A DNA stretch of 35,786 nucleotides from NCBI GenBank assembly GCA_029247585.1, contig JAQWKY010000031.1, positions 1 through 35,786 of the forward strand, given 5' to 3'. A program made the translations under genes and the position numbers. Positions within the stretch are counted from its first letter, which is position 1. Each line of letters begins with the position of its first letter. Shown here one piece after another: positions 1 to 9,111 of the stretch. Origin of the DNA: Flavobacteriales bacterium. Lineage in GTDB: Bacteria > Bacteroidota > Bacteroidia > Flavobacteriales > UBA7430. Below the pieces are notes generated by a model. It made no database searches. It worked only from the letters and a program-made list of their open reading frames with translations, and had not been told where the DNA came from.

Positions 1-197
1 GCTATTGCGAAACCATCACCCCCATTATTTCCGGGGCCGCAAACAAGCGCAAACGTTTTTTTGTTTGCATAGTTTTTACAGATCCATTGTGTACATCTGT
101 ATGCAGCACGTTCCATTAGATCAAATGAGCTTATGGGTTCATTTTTAATGGTGTACTCATCTAATTTTCGTATTTCCGGAATTGTTAATAGTTTCAT
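1..197 (-). CDS. nnr: NAD(P)H-hydrate epimerase domain (Nnr), N-terminal part, cut by window edge
   Basis: Reading the reverse strand from the ATG at 197 gives 65 codons that run off the left edge. The peptide starts MKLLTIPEIRKLDEYTI and reaches GPGNNGGDGFAIA, the glycine-rich signature of the YjeF N-terminal domain. This domain epimerises damaged NAD(P)H hydrate (NADHX/NADPHX) so that a dehydratase can repair it. In many bacteria the epimerase is fused to an ADP-dependent dehydratase; whether that holds here lies outside the window. The 127 bases between this start and the next gene hold no recognisable feature and presumably contain its promoter. The identification rests on the signature motif and is firm for the family. 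Confidence 0.9.
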   Translation of the reverse strand, partial: MKLLTIPEIRKLDEYTIKNEPISSFDLMERAAYRCTQWICKNYANKKTFALVCGPGNNGGDGFAI

Positions 198-324
198 TTT
201 AACAAATTGATGGATTGTACCGACTTTTACGTGAGTTGGTTGGCTAGATCTTAAATTTAACAAAAATCAAGATGGAAAGACTTGCTTTTTTGTTTTCTAT
301 TAGTACAATCCCGGATTGCCAGTT

Positions 325-2232
325 TTAGATGGCTGTTTTTTTGATCTTAGTAAACTTTTGAAGTTTGTATTTCTTTTTCTTTTCCACCATTTGCAGTCTT
401 AGTTTATGCTTATTCCATTTCCATTTTTCAGGCATGACTAGTCTGTCGTTTAGAGGTTCTACATCAGCAATACGTCCTGTGGTGTGGAGCCTAATTTCTG
501 CAATTTTAGAAGGATCTTGGTCAATACTTATCGAATAGTAAGGGTTTGTCCATGGCCAGTCGGGTAATACATTTATGGTAGCGTCTGTGGATTTTTCTCC
601 CCGCATCAATACTGTTGGAATGTAGTACCGAGATATATCGCCGTTATTAAATTCAATGTCAAATTCTATCGGCATTGGCATTTCTCCTTTTTTTAGTGTG
701 ATTAGAGTTTCATCCTCTTTTTTACTGACCTCGTGGATGCCGAAATCAATGGTTTTTGTAGAATTTACAAAATATTCAAAATACCAATCCAGCTCCATAT
801 CGCTTTCTTTTTCAACGATTCTTTTAAAGTCTCTCGCATCGGGATGTTTATAGGCCCATTCATCAAAATACCGTTTCAAAGATCGGTCGACTACTTCGTG
901 CCCAACGATATGACTTAATTGATCTAAGATGATTACTCCTTTGGAGTAGGAAGCAACGCCATAAGCCCAATTGGTGTCAAAGTGATCTGCGTGCGTACAC
1001 AAAGGTTCTTCATAATCGCTGTTGGCTATTCTTTGGTAACTTTTGTAAGAGCCACCATGGGTGTTGGGAAAGTCTTCAGGGAAAAACTCATATTCAATTC
1101 GGTTGGAAGCATAGGAGGTGAAGCCCTCATCCATCCAAGCATACAAAGCCTCATTGGTAGCTAATAAGCCATGGTACCAACTGTGCATGGCTTCGTGAAC
1201 CGAGACGCCGACAAGGCTTTTTAAACTCCTGTGTCCGGTAATTAATGTAGCCATTGGGTATTCCATTCCTCCATCTCCTCCTTGAATGATAGAGTAGTGT
1301 GGGTAGGGGTATTCCCCAAAATGTTTGTCGGCATATTCAAAAGTTCGAATCATGTATTCCCCCAAATCTTTCCAGTGTTTTGTTTTCTCTCCTTCTTGGT
1401 AGAAAAGATGAAAGTTAGGTCCCTTGTCATTGGTAATGATTTCGTGCGTATAATCAGGGTCAGCAGCCCAAACAAAATCATGAACGTTTTCGGCTTTAAA
1501 ATTCCACGATAATCTGTCGGGAACCGAGTCTAAGATTAACTCTGTATATCCGTGGCCAATTTCATCTGGGTTTTGAAGAATTCCAGATGCAGCGATGGTG
1601 TATTTTGAGTCCATGTGGATGGTAACGTCAAAAGAACCCCAAACGCCATAAAACTCTCTTCCTACGTAGGGATTGGCATGCCATCCGTCTTTGTCGTATT
1701 CACAAAGTTTAGGGTACCATTGTGACATGGAGTAGTCAATACCTTCTTTATTCATTCTTCCTGAGCGACGAATTTGTAAGGGGACCTGTGTCTCAAACTC
1801 CATGCTAAATACTACTGTGTCATTTGGTAGGATACTTTCTATTAGAGAGACTTCTAGAATGGTTTCATTAATATCAAAAACCAAGGGTTTGCCATCTTGC
1901 TTTAAACTCAGAATCTCTTGAATTCCCATTTCTGATTGTTTCAATTTTGAAATGCGATTTCCAACTCGTCTATCTGAGTCAATAATGGTTCTCGATCGGA
2001 TGTCCATCATGCTCGCCGGTTGGAAAGCGTTTAGGTATAGGTGATAAAACACCTTGTGTAGGGTGTCGGGGGAATGATTGATGTAAGTTAGTTCTTGTAA
2101 ACCGTCAAATTGATGATTCGTGCTGTTAAAGTCGATGTCCATTTTGTAATGAGCTTCTTGCTGCCAATAGTTTTGACCGTAACTGCCTAGTGATGTCATT
2201 AAAATGATAAGTGTAAAAAAACATTTTTTCAT
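325..2232 (-). CDS. M1 family zinc metallopeptidase (aminopeptidase-like), secreted
   Basis: A 635-residue protein with a clear signal peptide (Lys-Lys, a hydrophobic core, and cleavage near Gly-Gln at 19-20). The M1 gluzincin signature is complete: a GAMEN-like GGMEYPMATLI at about 321-331, HEAMH at 346-350, and the third zinc ligand Glu369 exactly 18 residues after the second His. M1 enzymes remove N-terminal amino acids from peptides, here probably in the periplasm or outside the cell. The N-terminal beta domain (about 25-230) precedes the catalytic domain, and a basic C-terminal tail follows with no obvious T9SS signal. It is divergent from the WYL regulator at 2295, with only 62 bases between the starts. 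Substrate range cannot be read from the sequence. Confidence 0.92.
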   Translation of the reverse strand: MKKCFFTLIILMTSLGSYGQNYWQQEAHYKMDIDFNSTNHQFDGLQELTYINHSPDTLHKVFYHLYLNAFQPASMMDIRSRTIIDSDRRVGNRISKLKQSEMGIQEILSLKQDGKPLVFDINETILEVSLIESILPNDTVVFSMEFETQVPLQIRRSGRMNKEGIDYSMSQWYPKLCEYDKDGWHANPYVGREFYGVWGSFDVTIHMDSKYTIAASGILQNPDEIGHGYTELILDSVPDRLSWNFKAENVHDFVWAADPDYTHEIITNDKGPNFHLFYQEGEKTKHWKDLGEYMIRTFEYADKHFGEYPYPHYSIIQGGDGGMEYPMATLITGHRSLKSLVGVSVHEAMHSWYHGLLATNEALYAWMDEGFTSYASNRIEYEFFPEDFPNTHGGSYKSYQRIANSDYEEPLCTHADHFDTNWAYGVASYSKGVIILDQLSHIVGHEVVDRSLKRYFDEWAYKHPDARDFKRIVEKESDMELDWYFEYFVNSTKTIDFGIHEVSKKEDETLITLKKGEMPMPIEFDIEFNNGDISRYYIPTVLMRGEKSTDATINVLPDWPWTNPYYSISIDQDPSKIAEIRLHTTGRIADVEPLNDRLVMPEKWKWNKHKLRLQMVEKKKKYKLQKFTKIKKTAI

Positions 2233-2294
2233 TCGTGAAGATTTTGATTAGTTTAGAGCCTAAATCTACAAACTATATTTTTTTCAATACTTAG

Positions 2295-3182
2295 ATGGCA
2301 GAACAACGTAAGATATTGCGAATATTCAAGCTGATAAGCTTACTGAAAGGGGTGCGCAGAAGAACCCCAAAAGAACTCGCAGATATTCTTGAAATATCTA
2401 AGCGAACGGTTTATCGCTATTTTAACTTACTTGAGGAGCTGGGTTTTGTTATTGATCTTGATTTTGAAGGGGCCTATTTCATTCCTACCGACGAAGGGGA
2501 TGAGTATCAATTTACCTTTAATGCTGAAGAGTCTTTGTTGATTCGGCAGTCAATTAAAAGCTTGTCAGCTTCTCATAATTTGTCTGAGCACATTTTAAAG
2601 AAGCTCCACATGATGAGTGAGCAGGCTCAGATCGGGGAAAATATTTTAAATGCGAGCAATGGCTTGAAAATTGAAAAGCTATCTAAGGCTATTCAAGACA
2701 AAACTCAGGTTAAATTGTTGAATTACTCTTCCTTAAATTCAAATACCGATACCAACCGCTTGTTTGAGCCTATTACCTTTACGACCAACTACACAGGAGT
2801 AATTGGTGTGGATGTTCAAAAGGCTCCCAGCGAAGCAAGGATATTCAATATCAATAGAATTGGACAAGTAGAGGCGCTCGAAAAACAACAACAATTTGCA
2901 TCCGAAATAGAGGTGCAACCGATAGACTCCTTTGGGTTTAAAGGGGAAAAGCTTTTTGATGTTGAATTAAAGTTAAAGCGGAAAGCCTATTCGCATATGA
3001 TTCAATTTTACCCCCAAACAAAACCCTTAGTTAAAGGTAAGACAGACGATTATGTTTTTTCAGGAAAAGTATATTTCTCGGAGTACTTACTTCGATTCTT
3101 AATGGCATTTCCGGATGAAGTAGCCGTTTTGAGTCCTCAAGACCTTAATCAGGAACTCAAAAAATTCAAGGAAGCTCTCTAG
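2295..3182 (+). CDS. HTH and WYL-domain transcriptional regulator (YafY-like)
   Basis: A 295-residue protein. Residues about 8-60 form a winged helix-turn-helix of the HTH_11/DeoR kind (RRTPKELADILEISKRTVYR as the recognition region). Residues about 125-220 resemble a WYL ligand-sensing domain: RLFEPITF, then a strand-rich segment ending in RIFNINRIGQVE. The Trp-Tyr-Leu triad is not intact, so the WYL assignment is by overall pattern. Such proteins usually repress or activate nearby genes in response to a ligand, sometimes a nucleic acid. The gene is divergent from an M1 peptidase and lies 86 bases before the small gene at 3269. An imperfect 21-base palindrome in that gap is a candidate operator. 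Confidence 0.8.
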   Translation: MAEQRKILRIFKLISLLKGVRRRTPKELADILEISKRTVYRYFNLLEELGFVIDLDFEGAYFIPTDEGDEYQFTFNAEESLLIRQSIKSLSASHNLSEHILKKLHMMSEQAQIGENILNASNGLKIEKLSKAIQDKTQVKLLNYSSLNSNTDTNRLFEPITFTTNYTGVIGVDVQKAPSEARIFNINRIGQVEALEKQQQFASEIEVQPIDSFGFKGEKLFDVELKLKRKAYSHMIQFYPQTKPLVKGKTDDYVFSGKVYFSEYLLRFLMAFPDEVAVLSPQDLNQELKKFKEAL

Positions 3183-3206
3183 CTTAAATTATGCTTTAAA
3201 CCGACC

Positions 3207-3227
3207 TTGTGTCATAAGTTGTCACAA
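3207..3227 (+). promoter_or_regulatory. Candidate operator palindrome upstream of the 129-residue orphan gene
   Basis: TTGTGTCA-TAAGT-TGTCACAA: two 8-base arms around a 5-base centre, with only the symmetric T/T pair failing to match. It starts 25 bases after the regulator's stop codon and ends 41 bases before the next ATG, where a repressor site would sit. The arms resemble a CRP half-site (TGTGA), but the spacing is too long for a CRP box. Binding by the neighbouring WYL regulator is an inference from position. Confidence 0.45.
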
Positions 3228-3268
3228 CAATCCTTTTGATTTGTAGTGTAGAATAAAAACAACAGATC

Positions 3269-3658
3269 ATGACAACAACTTACGCACTCAGACAAAGTAC
3301 ACATCAGTTTTCACCTTTTGGAGTTGATTTTTTAAAAAAGGATGACCACCTAGGGGTTCGTAATACGCGATTGCTAGAAGAACTTATTGATGGACAATTA
3401 CAAAGAGAATATTATTTTCAAACCCGACAATTCGGACAAGTTTATTTGACCGTAGTAAGTAAGTTGGTTATTTCTGATCAAACCTGGAATGCTTTCATGG
3501 GTACTTTTATCAAAGATGCTGACGTGCATGAGTTCATTGATGTTATGCTTAACAATCAGCTTGAATCAGATTTGTTGGGTATAATTGGTAATAATTTACC
3601 CAAATATCCAGATGTACTTGGGGTTGTTTTGATGGGAGAATCCATTTACAAGGGTTAA
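3269..3658 (+). CDS. Hypothetical 129-residue protein (no family recognised)
   Basis: I do not recognise this protein. It has no signal peptide, membrane segment or metal-binding motif. It looks like a soluble mixed alpha/beta protein with an N-terminal segment rich in Thr, Gln and Phe, and helix-like stretches around RNTRLLEELIDGQL (about 32-45) and VHEFIDVMLNNQLESDL. The C terminus is Gly-rich (VVLMGESIYKG). The reading frame has normal codon use for the region, and its start lies below a candidate operator, which supports it as a real gene. It converges on the DPP IV-like gene with 12 bases between stop codons. It may be a target of the WYL regulator directly upstream. Confidence 0.7.
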   Translation: MTTTYALRQSTHQFSPFGVDFLKKDDHLGVRNTRLLEELIDGQLQREYYFQTRQFGQVYLTVVSKLVISDQTWNAFMGTFIKDADVHEFIDVMLNNQLESDLLGIIGNNLPKYPDVLGVVLMGESIYKG

Positions 3659-3670
3659 TTGTGTTTTTTC

Positions 3671-5791
3671 TCAGTTGTTGTGGTCAATAATGTAGTCAAT
3701 GACCTTCCTCATCAAGTGAACCCGGTCTTTTCCTCGGACATTATGGGGGTGGTTTGGATAGGGGAAATAATCCAATTGAACACCCTCTTCAATACATTTA
3801 CGGACGAAGGTCAAGGAGTGCTGCCAAACCACGATGTCATCCTGAGCGCCGTGAATCATAAGTAGGTCCTCTTTTAGATTTTTTGCTTTGTGGAGTAAGC
3901 TTGTGTTTTTATATCCCACCGGATTGGTTTCAGGGGTGTCCATGTAGCGTTCAGTGTACATGACTTCGTAGAATTTCCAGTCGGTAACGGGACCTCCAGC
4001 AACTCCACAAGTAAACACATTCGGATAGGAGCACATTAAGTTGGTGGTCATGTATCCCCCATAACTCCACCCGTGAACGGCTATCCGATTGGAGTCTATA
4101 AAGTCAAGCGATTTTAGATGCTCTACACCTTTTAATTGGTCTTGCATTTCAATTTCTCCGAGATTTCTAAAAATCTCTTGCTCAAAGTCGCGACCCCTGT
4201 TTTCAGACCCTCTACCATCCACTGTAAATACAATGTAATCGTACTCATTAGCGAGATAATGCATCCATAGAGGGGCTGCTGCTAGATTGGTGTTGTAGAT
4301 TAATTGCACTCCTGGGCCATTGTATACGTACACCATGACAGGATAGTTTTTCGAAGCATCAAAATCAGCCGGTTTGATCATTCTGCAATTCAAGGGACTT
4401 CCATTTTTGGATTTTATGGTGTACAATTCTGTTTGGGCAATTTCTGTGTTTTCAAATGGATCTTTAGATTGCAGTAGGGTGCGTATTGATCTTCCTGTAT
4501 TATCTATTAATTCAGTTGTTCTTGGATTTTTAAGGCTGCTGTGTATGTCAATTATAAATTGACCATCAGAATTAGCTTGAACACGATGCATTCCTTCTGC
4601 TTTCGTGATTCTTTTTGAACGTGAAGTGTTTATTGGGCTTTTAAACAGTTGGGTTTCTAAAGCGTTATTAGAGGTTCCGGTAATAAGAATGGACTTGTCC
4701 GAAAAGGCAATAAAGTCTTTTACCACCCATTTGCCTTTGGTCACTTGATTTAATAATTCACCTTCAACAGTATATCGGTAAAAATGGTCATATCCATCAC
4801 GTTCTGATCTCCACAGAAACTCATTGTCATTCCCTTTAATAAAAATCATTGGATGTAGGGGTTGAACGTAATTTTCGTGTTTTTCTTCGAATAAAGTTTT
4901 TATAAAATTACCAGTTTGCGCATCGTATTTATTGAGTTTAAGATGATTCTGATCTCTATTCAGAACAGCGATGTAGATGTACTCATCTTTGGGGTCCCAG
5001 GCAATATTTGTAAGGTATTGTTCTTTCGGTTCGCCTGTTTTTACATAAGTAGTTTTTTTAGTTTCTAAATTGTAGATTCCTAAAGTAACGTGGTGACTTT
5101 TCATGCCGGCCATGGGATACTTAATGTTGTTGGTCTCTGCGATTCTACTGTTTGTGTTTACTAAAGGGTAATCCGTAACCATAGATTCATCTTTTCTGTA
5201 GAATGCTAGGTAGCTTCCCGTGCTCGACCAAAAGGTGCCCTTTGAAATGCCAAATTCATACCGGTGAACGGCTTGGCCATTTATGATGTTTGGATTTTTA
5301 TCTGATGTGATTGTATGCTTTATTCCTTTAGAATCTTGAATGAGAAGATTGTTGTCTAAAGTATATGCTAATGCAAGAGCTTTGTCAGAGAATTCAGGGT
5401 GTTGAGCATTTTCATCAACGCTTAACAGTTTTTCCAAATGATCTTTAGAAATATCATGGATGTAAAAACTTGAGTCTTTTTGAAACCGGAAACGTTCTTT
5501 GTCGATCCATTGAATTCTTGGGAATTTACTTAAGCTATCTTCTGCTAAGTGATTGTTTAGTTCAGATAGCGTTAGAACCTTTTGTGTCCCATCAAGATTT
5601 TCTCGTATGAGTTTATTCTCTTCAGTATAACAAAATTCAGTACTGTTTTTCACCCATTGAAGACCGCTAATACGCTCAGGAGTGAATTTGCTCCATCGTG
5701 TCAAGATAGCATCTTCTAGGCTTAAGGTGTCTTTTTGGGCAAGTGCTGCTGAGCACAGACACATGATTAGACTGATGAGAATTTTTTTCAT
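3671..5791 (-). CDS. Dipeptidyl peptidase IV-like serine peptidase (S9B)
   Basis: A 706-residue protein with a signal peptide (cleavage near AALA-Q, residue 19). Residues about 40-450 form the beta-propeller. The DES in FYRKDESMV (197-205) sits where DPP IV enzymes carry the glutamates that hold the substrate N terminus. The alpha/beta-hydrolase domain follows, with nucleophile Ser576 in GWSYGGY, an acid at Asp651/652 (GAQDDIV) and His683 in NHPHNV. The enzyme should release X-Pro or X-Ala dipeptides from peptides in the periplasm. The length fits the family. It is transcribed away from porQ, with a 100-base gap that contains the short inverted repeat AAAGCT-AAAA-AGCTTT. Confidence 0.93.
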   Translation of the reverse strand: MKKILISLIMCLCSAALAQKDTLSLEDAILTRWSKFTPERISGLQWVKNSTEFCYTEENKLIRENLDGTQKVLTLSELNNHLAEDSLSKFPRIQWIDKERFRFQKDSSFYIHDISKDHLEKLLSVDENAQHPEFSDKALALAYTLDNNLLIQDSKGIKHTITSDKNPNIINGQAVHRYEFGISKGTFWSSTGSYLAFYRKDESMVTDYPLVNTNSRIAETNNIKYPMAGMKSHHVTLGIYNLETKKTTYVKTGEPKEQYLTNIAWDPKDEYIYIAVLNRDQNHLKLNKYDAQTGNFIKTLFEEKHENYVQPLHPMIFIKGNDNEFLWRSERDGYDHFYRYTVEGELLNQVTKGKWVVKDFIAFSDKSILITGTSNNALETQLFKSPINTSRSKRITKAEGMHRVQANSDGQFIIDIHSSLKNPRTTELIDNTGRSIRTLLQSKDPFENTEIAQTELYTIKSKNGSPLNCRMIKPADFDASKNYPVMVYVYNGPGVQLIYNTNLAAAPLWMHYLANEYDYIVFTVDGRGSENRGRDFEQEIFRNLGEIEMQDQLKGVEHLKSLDFIDSNRIAVHGWSYGGYMTTNLMCSYPNVFTCGVAGGPVTDWKFYEVMYTERYMDTPETNPVGYKNTSLLHKAKNLKEDLLMIHGAQDDIVVWQHSLTFVRKCIEEGVQLDYFPYPNHPHNVRGKDRVHLMRKVIDYIIDHNN

Positions 5792-5891
5792 TTTTTAACT
5801 ATTAAAATTGCTTAACAAAGCTAAAAAGCTTTTTGTAAAATACTAAGAACATCAGGATATCGTTATAAAATAGATTAGTATTTTAGCGCCT

Positions 5892-6923
5892 ATGAAATGG
5901 ATTCGAATTTTATTTTTCCTGTTTATTTATAACGTCTCTTTGGTTGCTCAAACAGGAGGAAATAACACTTTCGAGTTTTTGAATTTAACATCTTCAGCCC
6001 GAGTTTTGGCCTTAGGAAACGTATTGGTAAATGCGGTAGATGATGATGTAAACATAGCCCAGCAATTACCTTCTCTGAATCATGCTGGGATGAATCATCA
6101 ACTTTCCGTGAATTTTACAAATTACTATGCGGGTATTCGGTTTGGTTCATTGGTTTATGGTATGCCTAACGTCAAGTTTGAAAATGTGACTTTTGGTCTT
6201 CAGTACTTGAATTATGGAGATTTTAACCGAACCGATGCGTATGGCAATCTAACCGGTACTTTTAGTGCGGGAGAGTATGCATTTTATGCGTCTGCTCTTG
6301 TTTTTAAGCAATCTAAATTCTGGTTTGGATCCGCTCTTAAAGGGGTTTATTCAAATTTGGAGTCTTACAATTCTTTTGGTTTTTTAGCTGATGTATCAGC
6401 GACTTATGAAGTGAAAAAAGAGCGCGTATTTGCTTCCTTATTAATCAAAAACATGGGTTTTCAATTGAAGACCTATGCTCATGAGTCTGAGCCTATGCCT
6501 TTTGAAATTCTTTTGGGAGTTTCGTCAAAATTAAAACATTCACCTTTTAGGTGGTCTGTAACCTGGTCTCACCTAGAAAAATGGGACTTATCATACATAA
6601 ACCCTGAAGCATCTTCCGTTGATTTGATTACTAACGAGGAGGTACAAGTCGAATCCAATACTCGTGATAAAATACTTTCCCATCTACATGTTGGGGGAGA
6701 GTTTTTATTAGGTAAAAACTTCAACCTCAGAATGGGATATAATTTCAGAAGACGTCAGGAGCTTGCATTAGACTTGTACAAGCATAATGTGGGTTTGTCT
6801 TGGGGTTTTGGCGTAAAAGTTCGTAAATTTCAACTTAATTATGCTCGAGCTTTTTATCATGCAGTTGGGCCAATGCATACTTTCTCAGTGATTTCAAATA
6901 CGGCTAAATTCAAAAGAAAATGA
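5892..6923 (+). CDS. porQ: Type IX secretion system protein PorQ (PorV/PorP-like barrel)
   Basis: A 343-residue outer-membrane protein with a signal peptide ending LVAQ (about 20). The mature N terminus, NTFEFLNLTSSARVLALGN, is the hallmark of PorQ/PorV-type FadL-like barrels, and alternating hydrophobic strands fill the rest. In Porphyromonas gingivalis PorQ belongs to the T9SS attachment complex with PorU, PorV and PorZ. The last bases overlap the cmk start (ATGA at 6920-6923), so the two are translationally coupled. From memory this porQ-cmk pairing recurs in Bacteroidota. T9SS function fits the cargo-like protein encoded at 7593-8918. Confidence is high for the barrel family and good for PorQ itself. 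Confidence 0.85.
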   Translation: MKWIRILFFLFIYNVSLVAQTGGNNTFEFLNLTSSARVLALGNVLVNAVDDDVNIAQQLPSLNHAGMNHQLSVNFTNYYAGIRFGSLVYGMPNVKFENVTFGLQYLNYGDFNRTDAYGNLTGTFSAGEYAFYASALVFKQSKFWFGSALKGVYSNLESYNSFGFLADVSATYEVKKERVFASLLIKNMGFQLKTYAHESEPMPFEILLGVSSKLKHSPFRWSVTWSHLEKWDLSYINPEASSVDLITNEEVQVESNTRDKILSHLHVGGEFLLGKNFNLRMGYNFRRRQELALDLYKHNVGLSWGFGVKVRKFQLNYARAFYHAVGPMHTFSVISNTAKFKRK

Positions 6924-7606
6924 TTCCAATTATTATAGCAATAGATGGGTATTCTTCCACAGGTAAAAGCACATTAGCCAAATCTTTAGCTAAGGTTTTA
7001 GGTTACACTTACATTGATACTGGTGCTATGTACAGAGCAGTTTCCTTGCATGCGCTTAGAGAGGGTTATTTGGAGGGAGAGGATATTGATGTTGGGTCTT
7101 TGATTTCAGATTTGAAATCCATAGAGATTTCCTTTGTTTTAGGACAAGAATCCAACTCAGTGGTGTGCTTAAATGGGCAACAGGTAGAGTCGGAAATCAG
7201 AGGAATGGAGGTGTCCAATTGTGTAAGTAGAGTCAGTGCCATATCTGAAGTTCGTTGCTTTTTGGTAGCTCAGCAACAAGCTATGGGAGTTAAAAAAGCA
7301 TTAGTTATGGATGGTAGAGATATCGGTTCAGTAGTGTTTCCGGAAGCAGAATTGAAATTGTTTATGACGGCATCAGAAGAAATTAGAGCTCAACGACGGT
7401 ATGATGAGTTGCTTGCCAAAGGCGATGAGGTGGATTTTGAGGCGGTAAAATCCAATATTATTGAACGTGACTACAGAGATACACATAGAGAAGTAGCCCC
7501 TTTGATTCAAACAAAAGATGCGCTTGTTTTGGATAATAGTTCTCTTACCCCGAAGGAACAATTGGATTGGGTATTGGAAAAAGTTAGACAAATCACTTCG
7601 ATCTGA
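6920..7606 (+). CDS. cmk: Cytidylate kinase (CMP/dCMP kinase)
   Basis: A 228-residue protein of usual length. The P-loop is GYSSTGKST (10-18), followed by the family-specific IDTGAMYRAV (about 32-41) and the later DGRDIGSVVFP that binds the CMP base and phosphate. The enzyme converts CMP and dCMP to diphosphates with ATP, a core step of pyrimidine nucleotide supply. The start overlaps the porQ stop by four bases. The 3' end overlaps the convergent gene at 7593 by 14 bases, so the two transcripts must be complementary at their ends. Confidence 0.96.
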   Translation: MIPIIIAIDGYSSTGKSTLAKSLAKVLGYTYIDTGAMYRAVSLHALREGYLEGEDIDVGSLISDLKSIEISFVLGQESNSVVCLNGQQVESEIRGMEVSNCVSRVSAISEVRCFLVAQQQAMGVKKALVMDGRDIGSVVFPEAELKLFMTASEEIRAQRRYDELLAKGDEVDFEAVKSNIIERDYRDTHREVAPLIQTKDALVLDNSSLTPKEQLDWVLEKVRQITSI

Positions 7607-8918
7607 TTTCAATGAACTTGGTGTATTTGGTATGTCCATTTTCGTAGGTGTCTTCACGAAGGTATGGACCATAATTTATAGGCTTTTTGATGTTTTGCCC
7701 TTTTAGGTTGAAGTATTTACTTTTCGTAATCTTGTTTTTTTGATTGTTAATTTCAGTCAAAGAAACTTCATTAGACATCGAGTTTTCAATGTAAAATGCG
7801 TCTTCTTTCCTTTTCTTAAAAGCGTTGTTGTAAATCAAAGTGTCAGGGCCAGCCTTTATGAGATAATGACCGTCTGGATAATAGCCACCATTTAAGGAAC
7901 AACAAAAGCCATCACCAAACTCGTCATTAATGATGAATGAATAGCAAATTGAGGTGTCAAGTTTAAGTTCCCTACGAATAAATTGATAGGGCTGATAATT
8001 CCGTCCATCACCTTCGATAATGATATTCCCATCAGCATCTACTAGAAGCCAAGATATTTCTTCAGGATAGTAGTCCATTTGCAGTTCAATAGTAATGTCT
8101 TGATGGTAGGTGAGTTTTTTCTTGTGATTAATGCGGTTGTTTTTTGGGTTGATGTCTTTCTCTGCTTTGACTTCAAAATGAATTTCGGAAGCCTCTATTT
8201 GGGTGTCTTCATATAGAATAGGGTAAGGGGTTTCATTGCTTGTACTCGTGGGCAAAAGAGTATGGTCCCAGTATATACTGCTTTTGTAATTATTGTCTGT
8301 AAATACATCGATGTAGATATTGCTCACAGGTTTTAATCCGACATTTCCCAGATTTATCTGGGCAGTCACATTATTTTCACATTGTGTTATCTCCAAATCA
8401 AAAAGTGTAATGTCCGTGAAGTCGTAACCGTATTTGCAGGTATTTAATGCTTGTTCCCATTCTAATGTACTTAAGGGGTGTCTAAACCCAAATGTTAATA
8501 GCGTTATAGAGCGATCTGGACATATCATGAGGTAATTAGGGTATGCATGAATAAATGGAAGGTAGGCTTCTGGGATGGTATTTAAATTGATAATTGGGTT
8601 TTCAATGCCCCAAAGCAATGCCGTTTCTTTTACAATTTCGTTCGAGTTAGGATTAACTTCTATAGAAAGAGTTTCCATTTCATCTCGACCATAAGGACCG
8701 TGAATTTTCCAAAATTCATTCATGTAAGTGGAGCTTTCTTGACACGGGGGACAATTAGTGATGAAAAAATCCAAAAGAACGGTTTTACCATCATCCAAAT
8801 AATCATACAAATTATGAGACACGCCATCCATATCTATAAGGTTTAAATTGGGGGCTATTTGAGCAAATACGGATGTGTATACTGAGGCCAGTAAAATAAG
8901 TAGTTTAGTTTTAGTCAA
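7593..8918 (-). CDS. Secreted thioredoxin-fold protein with T9SS-like C-terminal sorting domain
   Basis: With the TTG start at 8918 the product is 441 residues and begins with a good signal peptide (TKTKLLILLASVYTSVFAQ). The first ATG, at 8996, would put 26 hydrophilic residues before that signal, which is implausible. Residues about 22-145 look like a TlpA/redoxin fold with a CPPC pair at 56-59 inside DFFITNCPPC. A beta-rich middle follows, containing a segment like those in Bacteroidota adhesins (DEFGDGFCCSLNGGYYPDG). The C terminus (YFNLKGQNI, GPYLRED, YTKFIEIRSK) resembles a type A T9SS sorting domain. Predicted role: cell-surface or released thiol-disulfide protein. The 3' end overlaps cmk by 14 bases. 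Confidence 0.75.
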   Translation of the reverse strand: MTKTKLLILLASVYTSVFAQIAPNLNLIDMDGVSHNLYDYLDDGKTVLLDFFITNCPPCQESSTYMNEFWKIHGPYGRDEMETLSIEVNPNSNEIVKETALLWGIENPIINLNTIPEAYLPFIHAYPNYLMICPDRSITLLTFGFRHPLSTLEWEQALNTCKYGYDFTDITLFDLEITQCENNVTAQINLGNVGLKPVSNIYIDVFTDNNYKSSIYWDHTLLPTSTSNETPYPILYEDTQIEASEIHFEVKAEKDINPKNNRINHKKKLTYHQDITIELQMDYYPEEISWLLVDADGNIIIEGDGRNYQPYQFIRRELKLDTSICYSFIINDEFGDGFCCSLNGGYYPDGHYLIKAGPDTLIYNNAFKKRKEDAFYIENSMSNEVSLTEINNQKNKITKSKYFNLKGQNIKKPINYGPYLREDTYENGHTKYTKFIEIRSK

Positions 8919-9111
8919 GTCAAACTTTTCATCATAATGTATCAAAAACCATTCCTTGTTAGCTTCTGTCACTGCCGAGAATGTATGATTGTGCATACTA
9001 AGTAAGGTGTAAACCTTTCGTTTTTCTAGGGTTTTTATAAAAGAGTATAATTCTTAGATTTGTGATATCCTATAATAAATTTAGTATCTTTTCCAGATTG
9101 ATTTATGATGT

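Noticed and set aside
656-1512. Forward-strand frames inside the M1 peptidase gene
   Set aside because: They are shadows of a gene with full catalytic motifs on the reverse strand and show no domain.
3207-3227. CRP-type binding site
   Set aside because: The half-sites are separated by nine bases rather than six when aligned to TGTGA/TCACA, so it does not fit a CRP box.
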